The notes: generated from the letters alone by a model not told the origin. A DNA stretch of 64,000 nt from Micromonospora rubida (GCF_009908295.1 NZ_JAAALO010000002.1:62001-126000); one strand, 5' to 3'; counted from the first letter of the stretch, positions 16,198 to 23,927 are shown. Numbers and translations are program-made.

Positions 16198-16608
16198 TCA
16201 CGCCGTGGTCAGGTCGGTCCGGTCACCCACGTACGTGCCACGTAGCCGGCCGCCCAGCCACACGTCGGCCACCGGCACCACGCTGCCGGCCTCGATGCCG
16301 TGCTCCGCCCGCTCCGCCTCGGTGGGCATTCGGAACCGAATCAGCGCACCCCGCGGCACCCGGATTACCTGGCGGTCCTGCTGCTCTGCCACCCGCGTAC
16401 CGTATCCGCGCTCGGTGATGACGAGCCCCTCGCGTCGCAGGACGTCGAGGGCCGAGCGGACCGTCTGCCGGCCGAGACCGTGCTCCTGGGCCAGCCGGCC
16501 CTCGTACGGCAGCAGCTGGCCGGGCCGGATGCGGCCCGTGGCGATGTCCGCGCGCAGCAGGTCGGCGAGCTGCTGATAGGCAGGGTCCCGAGAGGACCGG
16601 TTGATCAC
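16198..16608 (-). CDS. GntR family regulator (KorSA-like)
   Basis: 136 residues. The N-terminal winged helix is typical GntR: DPAYQQLADLLRADIATGRIRPGQLLP, then LAQEHGLGRQTVRSALDVLRREGLV, and GYGTRVAEQQ. The C-terminal part is short and not a full UTRA domain. This matches the KorSA-type repressors that control transfer and replication genes of pSAM2-like elements. The longer frame upstream is not supported: TACCGT at 16616-16621 sets transcription one base before the GTG at 16608, a leaderless start. The operator-like palindromes lie just beyond. Confidence 0.85.
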   Translation of the reverse strand: MINRSSRDPAYQQLADLLRADIATGRIRPGQLLPYEGRLAQEHGLGRQTVRSALDVLRREGLVITERGYGTRVAEQQDRQVIRVPRGALIRFRMPTEAERAEHGIEAGSVVPVADVWLGGRLRGTYVGDRTDLTTA

Positions 16609-16615
16609 GGTCGGG

Positions 16616-16667
16616 ACGGTACGGACACGCCGGTACATGTACGGATACGGGGCTCCGCGCATATGCG
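16616..16667. promoter_or_regulatory. Promoter and operator region of the GntR regulator
   Basis: It holds the -10 TACCGT (16616-16621, minus), the palindrome GTACATGTAC (16633-16642), the direct repeat GTACGGA (16619 and 16639), and the palindrome CGCATATGCG (16658-16667). The arrangement between two divergent genes suggests autoregulation and control of the plus-strand genes. Confidence 0.5.
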
Positions 16668-16744
16668 TATATGGTCGGTGACCTGGGTGGGGCTGCACCC
16701 CCGTGCTGCTCCGCCCGGCAATCCTCCCCCGCGATGGAGGCACC

Positions 16745-16954
16745 ATGGATGAGCGTCCGCACACCGGCCCGCTGCCGGGCGCGACCCCGGTCCAGGGCGG
16801 CCCGCCCCCGGTGCCTGACGGCCTGGGCGTCCCGCAGCCGCCTACCGCCCCGCCCGCGCCGGCCCTGACCCGCCGGCAGTACCTGATCGGCTGGCTGTGC
16901 GCCGCCCTGGTCCTGGTGCTCCTCGCCGCCGGCATCGCCGGGCTGCTGCCGTGA
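16745..16954 (+). CDS. Small membrane protein
   Basis: 69 residues: a Pro/Gly-rich, probably cytoplasmic N-terminus followed by RRQYLIGWLCAALVLVLLAAG, one membrane helix at the extreme C-terminus. GGAGG lies correctly before the ATG at 16745. It overlaps the next gene by GTGA, so both are made together, divergent from the GntR repressor. Similar small genes occupy this place in AICEs. Confidence 0.7.
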   Translation: MDERPHTGPLPGATPVQGGPPPVPDGLGVPQPPTAPPAPALTRRQYLIGWLCAALVLVLLAAGIAGLLP

Positions 16955-17265
16955 CCGTCGGGCATCCGGCCGGCGCCGCACCGGGGGACCTCCGCCCCGG
17001 CACGGTGCTCCGGATCGACGCCTGCGCCTCCGTGCAGTTCGCCGGGGACCGCGCCCTCACCTTCCGGCTGGTGTCGGTGTCCGACCAGCCGACGTACCAC
17101 GGCTGGATCTGGCTGACCGGCTACGTGCTCGGGCCGTCCAGTGAGGCGACCGCCCGGCGGGAGGTGTACGCGCGGACGGCCGGGCTGCACGTACAGCGGC
17201 CGGCGCCGGCGGTGGTCCGGACGCAGCCGCGGCGTGCGGTGACGCCGGTGCGTGTGAGGGCCTGA
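16951..17265 (+). CDS. Hypothetical protein of AICE-type operon
   Basis: 104 residues, soluble, with a beta-rich core (TVLRIDACASVQFAGDRALTFRLVSVSD, then TYHGWIWLTGYVL) and a basic C-terminus. Start GTG overlaps the upstream stop (GTGA). No known domain is recognised; the context is a two-gene operon facing the GntR repressor. Confidence 0.7.
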   Translation: MTVGHPAGAAPGDLRPGTVLRIDACASVQFAGDRALTFRLVSVSDQPTYHGWIWLTGYVLGPSSEATARREVYARTAGLHVQRPAPAVVRTQPRRAVTPVRVRA

Positions 17266-17279
17266 CCCTGGACGCACGA

Positions 17280-17305
17280 CCGCCCCCGACCAGCGTCGGG
17301 GGCGG
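17280..17305. terminator. Terminator hairpin between convergent genes
   Basis: CCGCCCCCGAC and GTCGGGGGCGG form an 11-bp stem with a 4-base loop, followed by CTTGTTG. It serves the plus operon ending at 17265 and the minus gene ending at 17316. Confidence 0.75.
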
Positions 17306-17315
17306 CTTGTTGCGG

Positions 17316-17555
17316 TCAGTGGGCGTCTCGGTGCTTCTGGCGCATCCGGTCCCAGACGCGGCGGCCCATCCGCCACCGCTTCCCCGTGGATTTGCACCAC
17401 CAGCAGCGGCGCGAGTGCTTCGGGTTCGACTTCGACCGGTGCACCCCCTGCCCGTTGCAGCACCAGCAGTCGGCGAGCGGGAACAGGGTGAGCCTGACCG
17501 CCCACGTCAGGGCGAGGATCAGGGCGATAGCGGCAGCGGTCAACGTGCCTCTCAC
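17316..17555 (-). CDS. Membrane-anchored zinc-ribbon protein
   Basis: 79 residues. An N-terminal membrane helix (LTAAAIALILALTWAVRLTL) is followed by two half-sites, CWCCNGQGVHRS and CWWCKSTGKRWRMGRR, which recall DnaJ-type CxxCxGxG zinc ribbons. The C-terminus is very basic. Genes of this type accompany TraB in AICEs; the function is not known. Confidence 0.7.
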   Translation of the reverse strand: MRGTLTAAAIALILALTWAVRLTLFPLADCWCCNGQGVHRSKSNPKHSRRCWWCKSTGKRWRMGRRVWDRMRQKHRDAH

Positions 17556-17600
17556 AGCGCCTCCAGGGGGCCGTTTCGGGGGTTCCGGCGGTGGGTGGGT

Positions 17601-17656
17601 CTAGCGGCTACTTCCCTGCTCAGCACCCCTAGGGGAGGGGCTAGCACTAGCCCTAG
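17601..17656. repeat. Cluster of five CTAG tetramers, candidate TraB loading site
   Basis: CTAG occurs at 17601, 17629, 17641, 17647 and 17653, embedded in CCCCTAGGGG and GCTAGCACTAGC palindromes, directly after the stop of the translocase gene. CTAG is normally among the rarest tetramers in such genomes. TraB proteins recognise short repeats (TRS) in the clt locus near their own gene, so this is a positional candidate only. Confidence 0.4.
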
Positions 17657-17665
17657 CAGGGGCTA

Positions 17666-19822
17666 TCAGTCCTCGACCTCAGCGAGGTCCGTGGAGGTGA
17701 TCGTCTCGGCGGTTTTCTCAGCGATCCGGTCCTCCAGGGCGGCCAGTTTCACGCCCGCCCGGGTGGCCCGCTTCGTCGAGCTGGAGTCGATCCGTCGGTT
17801 CAGCGACTCGGTCTGCACGCCCGCCCGGGCCATCCACGCACCGAACACCTCGACGGTCAGATCCCCGTACGCGTCGGCGTCGAGCTGTTGGAGCCGGGGC
17901 ACGATCAGCTCCGACCAGATGGCGTCCTCACCCTCGAACCACACCTGCCGCACGTCGGCGAGCAGGTTTCGCAGGGCGATACGCGGCACCTCGACGGGCT
18001 GCTCGCCGTGGCGCATCTCCAGGGCCCGCTTCACCACCTGGGCGGCGGCCGGATTGTCGACGTACGACGACCGGCGGGGCCGGATGGGTCCGTCACCCGC
18101 GTGGTACCCCCACCCGGAATCCTTCGGGCCGGTGGAGTCGCCCGGCTCGAACTCGGTGGGCCGGGCGCCGGCGGCGTACGCGCCGGTGCCCAGCACCAGG
18201 TTGACCTCGACGTGGGAGGTGACCGCGAGGCAGGTGCGCAGGGCGATGTTGCTGCTGATGCCCTTCGGGATGGACTCCTTGTCGATGCGCTGCGAGGCGA
18301 GGATCAGGTGGATGCCCAGCGCGCGGCCCCGCTTGACGATGGACGTGAGTAGGAACTTCGCCCGCTTGCCGTGCTTCGGGTCGGTGATCAGTTCCTGGAT
18401 CTCGTCGAAGAACGGGACCAGGGGCCGCAGCCGGGCGTCGTGCTCGGCCATCCTCCGGTTGACCTTGTTGGCGGTGTTCATGCCCTGAGCTGCGTACTTG
18501 CGGACCAGAGGGGCTCGCTCGTCGCATTCGGTCAGCAGCCATTCCAGGGCGGCCATCGCTGCGGCTTTGGTGCCCTCGTCGGCACCGGACCCGTAGAGGC
18601 CGGTGGGGCAAAGCGGCTCGAAGCAGTCGAGGTCGCCGCTGCCCTTCAGGTCGAACGTCAGCGGCACGACCAGCGGGTCCAGGACGGCGGCGAGCAGCAC
18701 CACCCGGGCGGCGAGGGTCTTCCCGGATCCGGGGATGCCCCCGAACAGGGAGTTCTTCTCGGCGAGGGAGTAGTAGACCGGGCGCATCCGCTCGTCGTGG
18801 CCGTAGACGAACTTGTCGGCGAAGTAGTCGAAGCCGCCGTCCTCCAGCAGCGGCCACGGCGGGGCCTTCATGCTGCTCACGGGCTTGTGGGCGATCCAAA
18901 TGGACAGCACCCCCGGGTGCTCGGCGGGGACGGTCGACGGCCACACCTGCGTCTTCGGCAGGCGAAAGCCGGACGCCAGCCGCTCCCGCTCGTCGATGAC
19001 GTCGGTGGCGAGTACGCCGGGGGGCAGCAGGACCAGGGCCTCATGGCCGGGGCCGGCCAGGGCGATGTCGTGGATGAACTTGATGTCCTTCGGGTCCTTG
19101 ATGCCCTTGATGTTGCAGGCCAGGATCGCCTGCCTGGTCAGGGTGGCGGTGAGGCGGATGAACCGGTCGGCGGTGAACACCCGGTCGAGGATCGGCGCGT
19201 CGAGCGGCCGGCCGACGTAGGCGAGCACCGGCATTAGGACGGCGGAGGCGAGGGCCTGCCCCCACCACGGGGCCACGAGGACCAGCAGCCCCGCCAGGAC
19301 GACGAGGAGCAGGAACCCGGGGACGGCCGCCCAGAGCCGGCCACCGACTCGGCGGTCGCGCTGCTTGGACAGGGCCAGGTAGTCGCCGACGTTCTTGCGG
19401 GTGGCGGCGTCCTGGCGGATGCCGAAGCCCTCCATGTCGAACGTCCAGCCGATTGCTTTCCCCGACAGCCGGACTGCACCCCAGGGCGCGAATATGGCGG
19501 CCTTGGCCAGGTACTTCGGGGACCGGGTCACGTGGTAGGCGAGGGTGTAGCCGGCGAACGTAACCGCCCACTGCGCCATGGCGTGCCGCCCGGCTTGGGA
19601 CCGCAGCGACGCGGGGACGATGGGCTTGCGCGGGCCGCTGTACCGGGACGTGACGTCGGCGAAGGTGCCGACGTGTTGGCGCGGCGGGTCGACGGGCCGC
19701 CCGGTGTCCTGGCCGACCTCGACGGCGACCTGCTCGCCGCGCGGCTCGTAGAACTGCGGCTCGTCCTGCCGGGGGGCGGGGATGATCGGCTCCAGGTCGT
19801 CGCGCTGGATCTGGTCGGTCAT
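17666..19822 (-). CDS. FtsK/SpoIIIE-type conjugative DNA translocase (TraB/TraSA-like)
   Basis: 718 residues. The N-terminal third is disordered and then carries two membrane helices (around residues 165-206). The ATPase domain shows Walker A GGIPGSGKT (about 361-369), VVPLTFDLKGSGDLD, Walker B PLVPFFDEIQELI (Asp473-Glu474) and ILASQRID. The C-terminal ~90 residues end in a small domain (GVQTESLNRRIDSSSTKRATRAG) that fits a DNA-recognition winged helix. Such proteins pump double-stranded plasmid DNA between mycelial cells. ATG at 19822 is preferred over the GTG four codons upstream because GAGGAAG lies at the right distance. Confidence 0.9.
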   Translation of the reverse strand: MTDQIQRDDLEPIIPAPRQDEPQFYEPRGEQVAVEVGQDTGRPVDPPRQHVGTFADVTSRYSGPRKPIVPASLRSQAGRHAMAQWAVTFAGYTLAYHVTRSPKYLAKAAIFAPWGAVRLSGKAIGWTFDMEGFGIRQDAATRKNVGDYLALSKQRDRRVGGRLWAAVPGFLLLVVLAGLLVLVAPWWGQALASAVLMPVLAYVGRPLDAPILDRVFTADRFIRLTATLTRQAILACNIKGIKDPKDIKFIHDIALAGPGHEALVLLPPGVLATDVIDERERLASGFRLPKTQVWPSTVPAEHPGVLSIWIAHKPVSSMKAPPWPLLEDGGFDYFADKFVYGHDERMRPVYYSLAEKNSLFGGIPGSGKTLAARVVLLAAVLDPLVVPLTFDLKGSGDLDCFEPLCPTGLYGSGADEGTKAAAMAALEWLLTECDERAPLVRKYAAQGMNTANKVNRRMAEHDARLRPLVPFFDEIQELITDPKHGKRAKFLLTSIVKRGRALGIHLILASQRIDKESIPKGISSNIALRTCLAVTSHVEVNLVLGTGAYAAGARPTEFEPGDSTGPKDSGWGYHAGDGPIRPRRSSYVDNPAAAQVVKRALEMRHGEQPVEVPRIALRNLLADVRQVWFEGEDAIWSELIVPRLQQLDADAYGDLTVEVFGAWMARAGVQTESLNRRIDSSSTKRATRAGVKLAALEDRIAEKTAETITSTDLAEVED

Positions 19823-19882
19823 GGTCTTCCTCACTCGCTGGGGATGCGGGGCCGGCCGGACGGTGGCCGGGCCCCGTGCTGG

Positions 19883-20107
19883 TCAGTAGCCGTGCCGCCG
19901 CAGGGCGTTGACCGCAGCGGCCTGCTCCGCGGGGGGTGCCTGGCGCAGCGCCCGCTCGAAGCGGACCTTGGCCGCGTCGAACTCGGGGCTGTCGATGTCA
20001 CGGTCAGCGGCGTCCGTCTCGGCCATCCCGAGCTTGACCAGGTTCATGACCGTGCGGCGGTCGGCGGCCGGGGCGGGAGGCGGGGGCTTCTTGCCGAACA
20101 GACCCAT
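19883..20107 (-). CDS. Small charged protein (MGLFG type)
   Basis: 74 residues. It starts MGLFGKKPPPPAP and continues as a helical, acidic segment ending ALRRHGY. The MGLFG...PP start is shared with the gene at 20444-20614, suggesting duplication. It lies in the minus operon upstream of the translocase. Function unknown. Confidence 0.6.
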   Translation of the reverse strand: MGLFGKKPPPPAPAADRRTVMNLVKLGMAETDAADRDIDSPEFDAAKVRFERALRQAPPAEQAAAVNALRRHGY

Positions 20108-20131
20108 CTCGATGTCCTCTCGTCGTGCCGT

Positions 20132-20450
20132 CCAGGTGGTCTGGCGGCCTCCGCGCGGGCACCCGGTGATGGGCGGGTGCCCGACGGGGGCGGTCAGCGG
20201 CGGTACCAGGGGACGTTCTTCTCGGCGGCGATGACGGCCCGGTTGGCGGCCAGGTACTCGTCGTTCACGTCCTTGGTCTTGCTGCTGACCTGCTCCAGGT
20301 GCCGCCGGGCGGCCTGGTGCTGCTGGATGGCGGCGCGCTTCTCGTCCTTGCTGGGCATGTGCTTCTCCGCTCTGTCGTGGCTGCCAGGTGGTCTGGCCGC
20401 TCCCGCGTGTCGCCGGGTGATGAGCCGGCGGCCACGGGGGCGGTCAGCGG
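20132..20450. repeat. Imperfect duplication of an intergenic spacer
   Basis: About 67 bp beginning CCAGGTGGTCTGGC occur at 20132-20200 and again at 20384-20450, both ending in CGGGGGCGGTCAGCGG. Each copy covers the stop of one small gene and the hairpin between genes. With the shared MGLFG starts this points to tandem duplication within the operon. Confidence 0.6.
20194..20358 (-). CDS. 54-residue helical protein
   Basis: Starts MPSKDEKRAAIQQHQAAR and ends EKNVPWYRR. It is highly charged and predicted to be one or two helices. GGAGAAGCAC lies before the ATG at 20358. It sits between two duplicated spacers in the transfer operon. Function unknown. Confidence 0.6.
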   Translation of the reverse strand: MPSKDEKRAAIQQHQAARRHLEQVSSKTKDVNDEYLAANRAVIAAEKNVPWYRR

Positions 20451-20614
20451 TTGCGCTTGGCGCAGGCCGGGCAGGTCACCGTGGTGCCGGCGGCCAGCTC
20501 CGGCTCACCGGTCAGGTCCACCCCGCACAGGGCGGTCAGGCCTGGTCTGCGCTCGTTGAGCACGTGCACGGCGGCGGACGCGGCCGGCGGCTTACGGTTT
20601 CCGAACAGGCCCAT
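20444..20614 (-). CDS. 56-residue zinc-ribbon-like protein (MGLFG type)
   Basis: Starts MGLFGNRKPPAASAA and ends TVTCPACAKRNR. Two Cys in CPAC plus an earlier Cys (TALCGVDL) could bind zinc. Its ATG overlaps the stop of the upstream gene (TGATG). Confidence 0.6.
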   Translation of the reverse strand: MGLFGNRKPPAASAAVHVLNERRPGLTALCGVDLTGEPELAAGTTVTCPACAKRNR

Positions 20615-20772
20615 CAGCTCTGCCCTGCCTTCCGCTGCTGCTCGGCGGACGCCTTGCGCTGCCGGATCGCGGCGACGGTGAACATCTGCGGGTTGGCTGC
20701 CACCGCCCGGCGGGACAGGTCGGCGTACTGCCGGTCGGTGATGGTGTTCGGGACCTCGGGCGGCTTGCTCAT
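20614..20772 (-). CDS. 52-residue AICE-type protein
   Basis: Contains ITDRQYADLSRRAVAANPQMFT, a pattern familiar from small genes next to translocases of actinomycete integrative elements, then a basic helix. Start ATG overlaps the upstream stop (ATGA) and its own stop overlaps the next start. Function unknown. Confidence 0.65.
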   Translation of the reverse strand: MSKPPEVPNTITDRQYADLSRRAVAANPQMFTVAAIRQRKASAEQQRKAGQS

Positions 20773-21926
20773 CGGGCGTCCTCACGGACCAGGTGGGCCA
20801 GGGCGGCGCCCATGCCGAGCACGGCTACGGGCAGACACGCCACGGCGGTGGTGATCTGCCATGGGGCCGAGGTGACGCCGGCGGCGACGAGCAGGTGGTA
20901 GGCGACCTGTCCGAGCGCGCCGACGACAAGCGACCCGATGGCCGACCAGCGGGCGAACCGGAGTGCCCGGGGCGGCACCCGCCCGGACAGCCACACGTAG
21001 AGCGCGAACGCGCCGTACGTCTCGACGCCGATCGGGAGGGTGATCGCGCTGTCGATGGTCGCCCAGGACCCGGGCTTGACGATGCCGGGCAGCAGGTCGA
21101 CCATGCCGAACCCGGTGAGCTTGCCGAGTCCGACCCAGCCGGACCAGACGGCGACGAACGCGGGCGCGGCGAGCAGGATCACCGGCCAGGCGACGGCCCG
21201 CCGACGGGGCGCGGGCGGGGTGGCCGTACCCGGGTGACCGACCGGCGTGACCTCGGGCGACGCATCGGCGGCCGGGAGGGCCGTGACGGGTTCCGGGGCG
21301 GGGTCGACTGCGGCCCGTACCCGGGTGTCCGCCGGGGTCAGCACCTCAGCCGGGGCGACGTCGACGGCCAGCGAGACCGGCGCGGCGGCGGGCTCCGGGG
21401 GCGCGACCGGGGCGGGTTCGGTCGGCTCGGACACCCGGGTCTGCGCCGGCTCGGCGGCGGGTCCGAGGGGCACGTCGACCGGGTCCGGGTGGATACCGAA
21501 CCCCGCCAGCCGGCCGGCCTGCCTGGACTTCTCCAGCTCCCCGTGGAGGTGCTCCCGCATCCGCTCGTGCCGCTCAGCGGCGGGGTCCGGGCCGACCGGC
21601 TCGGCGTAGTCCCACGGGTCACCAGCACCGGTGACCACGGCGTGCACCCGCTCGGCCTGCTCGCCGTCGATGCCGAAGGCGTCGGCCACCTGGTCGACCG
21701 TGGCCGCCGCGAGCACGTCCTGGTCCAGGCCGAGCGCGTCACGTACCTGTTCCCGGGCCAGCAGGTCGCGCAGCTCATCGGCCTTCGGCGCACCGATCCG
21801 GAACTCGCGCATCAGCCGGTTTCGCGACGGCACCTCGCCCAGCTCGGCAGCCAGGGTCCGGGCCAGGGGCAGCAGCTCGTTGACGGGCTGCGGGTACTTC
21901 ACACCGTTCACGGTGGGGGCGGTCAT
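20769..21926 (-). CDS. DUF2637-like membrane protein with N-terminal DNA-binding-like segment (Spd-like)
   Basis: 385 residues. The N-terminus carries a helix-turn-helix-like stretch (EVPSRNRLMREFRIGAPKA), a Pro/Ala-rich linker follows, and the C-terminal 150 residues hold four membrane helices (beginning AWPVILLAAPAFVAVWSGWV and ending VAVLGMGAALAHLV). This layout fits DUF2637 proteins encoded beside TraB in AICEs, which are thought to help spread DNA along the mycelium. AAGGAGCTGACCCG precedes the ATG at 21926. It overlaps both neighbours by ATGA. Confidence 0.75.
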   Translation of the reverse strand: MTAPTVNGVKYPQPVNELLPLARTLAAELGEVPSRNRLMREFRIGAPKADELRDLLAREQVRDALGLDQDVLAAATVDQVADAFGIDGEQAERVHAVVTGAGDPWDYAEPVGPDPAAERHERMREHLHGELEKSRQAGRLAGFGIHPDPVDVPLGPAAEPAQTRVSEPTEPAPVAPPEPAAAPVSLAVDVAPAEVLTPADTRVRAAVDPAPEPVTALPAADASPEVTPVGHPGTATPPAPRRRAVAWPVILLAAPAFVAVWSGWVGLGKLTGFGMVDLLPGIVKPGSWATIDSAITLPIGVETYGAFALYVWLSGRVPPRALRFARWSAIGSLVVGALGQVAYHLLVAAGVTSAPWQITTAVACLPVAVLGMGAALAHLVREDAR

Positions 21927-22153
21927 CGGGTCAGCTCCTTCGGGGCCATGCGCAGCGCGGTGCGCTGCCGGGTGCGGAGGATGGCGAGCTGGGCCGCACG
22001 CTCGGCGGCGGCCTGCTCGGCGCGGCGGGCGGCGTAGTACGCCTCGGCGGCGGCCGGGTCGCCGTGGCCGTGGACTAGGGCTCGGGCGACCAGGAACACG
22101 GCGGTCGGGGTGCCGAGGCCCCCACTGAGGATCAGGAGCAGGTGGTCGTTCAT
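21923..22153 (-). CDS. Small membrane-anchored protein
   Basis: 76 residues: one N-terminal membrane helix (LLLILSGGLGTPTAVFLVARAL) and an Ala/Arg/Glu-rich coiled tail. Coupled to the next gene by ATGA and preceded by GGGAGGTCCGCCG. Probably part of the transfer complex by context only. Confidence 0.65.
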   Translation of the reverse strand: MNDHLLLILSGGLGTPTAVFLVARALVHGHGDPAAAEAYYAARRAEQAAAERAAQLAILRTRQRTALRMAPKELTR

Positions 22154-22281
22154 CGGCGGACCTCCCGGGGCTTGCTGGCGTCACGGAGCACCGTCGCCGC
22201 GGCGGCGTCGGTGTCCTGCGTCGGGCGTTTGGTCGTCCAGTCGTAGGGCGGCAGGTTGCCGCTGGTCGGGTCGGTGGCCAT
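22150..22281 (-). CDS. 43-residue protein
   Basis: Starts MATDPTSGNLPPYDWTTKRP, hydrophilic, ends REVRR. Its stop overlaps the next ATG (ATGA), which argues for translation. No family recognised. Confidence 0.5.
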   Translation of the reverse strand: MATDPTSGNLPPYDWTTKRPTQDTDAAAATVLRDASKPREVRR

Positions 22282-22282
22282 G

Positions 22283-22432
22283 TCAGGACCTCGTGATCGG
22301 GACGCACATGCCGGCCGCGCCGAGGTTCGGGGCGCAGGGCTGCGTCACGTGGTTGGTGTAGGCGGCTAGGCCGGCGGCGAGCGCGCACGCGGCGACGGTC
22401 AGCCGGACCCAGCGGTCGATGCGGGCACCCAT
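22283..22432 (-). CDS. 49-residue membrane or secreted peptide
   Basis: Starts MGARIDRWVRLTVAACALAAG, a positively charged end plus hydrophobic segment, and has two Cys in the short outer part (QPCAPNL, GMCVPI). GGAGGTGCCCGTC precedes the ATG at 22432. First gene of the small-gene string after the Nudix gene. Confidence 0.55.
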   Translation of the reverse strand: MGARIDRWVRLTVAACALAAGLAAYTNHVTQPCAPNLGAAGMCVPITRS

Positions 22433-22485
22433 GACGGGCACCTCCTCAGGTGAGGGGTGAGCGGGGAAGCGAGGGGGGAGGTACG

Positions 22486-23196
22486 TCAGCCGAGGACGTC
22501 GGCGAGCAGCGCGCGGTGGGCGGCGAAGACCTGCCGGCCGTAGATGTCGCTCAGGTGCCCGGTGAGGGCCTCGTACGAGTCGGCGCTGATCCAGCAGGCC
22601 CGAAGCGCGTCGTCAGCGGCGGTCAGCACCGGCAGGCAGAGCACGCCGCCGTCGATGACGCCCAGGTCGACGCGGGCCGGGGTGGTGACCATCCACGCCT
22701 CGTCCGAGGCGCGCGGGTCCGGCACGTAGCGGGCCGGCATCGGCTGCCACATCACCCCGTCGTCGGGGTACAGCAGCAGACCGGTCTCCTCACCCAGCTC
22801 CCGAATCGCGGCGGCGGCCGGCGTCTCGCCCGGCTCGACGTAGCCACCGGGGATCGCCCACCCGTGGCCGTCCGACCGCTCGACCATGACGATCCAGCGG
22901 TGACCGCCAGCGGTGGCGGTGACGATCGCGTCGGCGCACTGCTGCTCACCCCAGTGGCCGAGCTGGTTGCGGCCGTACCGGATGCCGGTCGTCGGCGCGG
23001 GGGCGACCGGACGGCCGTCGACCACGCGGAACGGGATCGCGGCGGCGGCCTGGCGCTTCGCCCAGTCGATGCGGCCCGGGTCCATCTCCGGGTCCGCCCA
23101 GGACGCGCTGGTGGCGATGCCGTCCAGGACGGACGGGTCGGTGTACTCGTAGCCGGGCTGCGCGCCCGGGGCGTCGTGGTGGAAGATGCGGGTCAT
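22486..23196 (-). CDS. Nudix hydrolase (Pif-like, AICE transfer module)
   Basis: 236 residues with a complete Nudix box [23 protein letters not shown] (residues ~117-139; Gx5Ex7REUxEExGU). About 75 N-terminal residues precede the fold. Nudix enzymes hydrolyse nucleoside diphosphates linked to another moiety. In pSAM2 a Nudix protein, Pif, blocks redundant conjugation into cells that already carry the element, and the gene position here is similar, so the same role is proposed by analogy. It is divergent from the RHH regulator gene. Confidence 0.88.
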   Translation of the reverse strand: MTRIFHHDAPGAQPGYEYTDPSVLDGIATSASWADPEMDPGRIDWAKRQAAAAIPFRVVDGRPVAPAPTTGIRYGRNQLGHWGEQQCADAIVTATAGGHRWIVMVERSDGHGWAIPGGYVEPGETPAAAAIRELGEETGLLLYPDDGVMWQPMPARYVPDPRASDEAWMVTTPARVDLGVIDGGVLCLPVLTAADDALRACWISADSYEALTGHLSDIYGRQVFAAHRALLADVLG

Positions 23197-23275
23197 GGTC
23201 GACTCCAGTCAGTCGTCCTAGGCCCTCGACCGGCGCTCGAATCGCTGGTCGGGGGCTGCCCCGTCTCCGGGGCTT

Positions 23276-23353
23276 GTGGGTGTTATGACACCCACCGTAC
23301 AGTGGGTGTTATGACACCCGCAAGCCCCAATCCCCCGCGCCGTTATGACACCC
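23276..23353. promoter_or_regulatory. Operator array over a leaderless promoter
   Basis: The palindrome GGGTGTTATGACACCC occurs at 23278-23293 (20 bp when extended to 23276-23295) and at 23304-23319, and its right half recurs at 23342-23353. The -10 TACAGT (23298-23303) lies between the first two, and the ATG at 23311 lies inside the second. Spacing between palindromes is 26 bp. Confidence 0.75.
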
Positions 23354-23538
23354 TTCCGACCGTGAGCAAGGGGACATCACTCCAGAGCTTCCGCGTGGCC
23401 AGCGACCTATGGCGACAGTTCGCTGAGCGCACGAAGCTCGCCGGCACGAACCGGTCTGAGGTGCTCCGCCGCTTCATTGCTTGGTACCTGCGGGAGCCCG
23501 ACGCCGAGCTGCCGGAGCGTCCCGAGCCTCCCGCCTGA
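23311..23538 (+). CDS. Ribbon-helix-helix transcriptional regulator
   Basis: 75 residues. SLQSFRVASDLWRQFAERTKLAGTNRSEVLRRFIAWYL is a CopG/Arc-type ribbon-helix-helix: a short strand, two helices, with the turn at TNRS. The first 20 residues are disordered. The ATG at 23311 is placed by a TACAGT -10 (+1 at 23310) and lies inside a palindromic operator, so the protein very likely represses itself and possibly the divergent Nudix gene. A GTG at 23365 is an alternative start. Confidence 0.75.
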   Translation: MTPASPNPPRRYDTLPTVSKGTSLQSFRVASDLWRQFAERTKLAGTNRSEVLRRFIAWYLREPDAELPERPEPPA

Positions 23539-23604
23539 CCCCAGACACACGAAAACGCCCCCGCCGGCCAAGAGGCCAAGCGGGGGCGTTCGTGTGTCTG
23601 GGGG
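23539..23604. terminator. Strong bidirectional terminator
   Basis: CCCCAGACACACGAA / AACGCCCCCGC and GCGGGGGCGTTCGTGTGTCTGGGG pair over about 24 bp with a two-base bulge, between convergent genes. Confidence 0.8.
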
Positions 23605-23619
23605 GCGTGGGAGCGCTTC

Positions 23620-23823
23620 CTACTCAGCCGGGACCTGGCGGAGCTTCTTCTCGACCCGGGCATTGTGCTCGCGGATGGCCTGCTCTACGTAGGCGGTGAC
23701 GGTAAGGCCGAGCTGGCCGGCGAGCTGCTCGGCGGTGTCCCAGGCCGCTCCGATGCGGACGTTGCGCTTAGGGGTGACGCCGGTGGCGGGGCGTCCTCGG
23801 CGAGGTTTCGGCTGCTCTTCCAT
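23620..23823 (-). CDS. Ribbon-helix-helix-like regulator
   Basis: 67 residues: a basic start (EEQPKPRRGRPATGVTPKRN), a strand VRIGAAW, then two helices (DTAEQLAGQLGL, TVTAYVEQAIREHNARVEKK). This fits a small MetJ/Arc-like DNA-binding protein. TACGTT at 23831-23836 places transcription one base before the ATG at 23823. Inverted GTACCAC sites lie between it and the divergent zinc-ribbon gene. Confidence 0.65.
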   Translation of the reverse strand: MEEQPKPRRGRPATGVTPKRNVRIGAAWDTAEQLAGQLGLTVTAYVEQAIREHNARVEKKLRQVPAE

Positions 23824-23833
23824 GCCTAAAAAC

Positions 23834-23897
23834 GTACCACAGAAAGTTGGGCCAGAAGGTTGCGAGGACGCCTCACCCCTGCCTATTATTGTGGTAC
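23834..23897. promoter_or_regulatory. Divergent promoters with paired GTACCAC/GTGGTAC sites
   Basis: GTACCACAGAAAG at 23834 and GTGGTACAGAAAG at 23891 share an inverted core followed by the same AGAAAG. The first covers the minus -10, the second lies just after the plus -10 TATTAT (23884-23889). They are probable sites for the adjacent RHH-like protein. Confidence 0.5.
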
Positions 23898-23927
23898 AGA
23901 AAGCGGGATCGACAAGGGGAGACGGAC

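Noticed and set aside
16019..16576. Plus-strand frame opposite the GntR gene
   Set aside because: Basic low-complexity product; the GntR family on minus is unambiguous. The 228-bp gap 15970-16197 shows nothing certain.
19234..19834. Extra start four codons upstream of the translocase ATG
   Set aside because: The GTG overlaps the Shine-Dalgarno sequence that serves the ATG at 19822.
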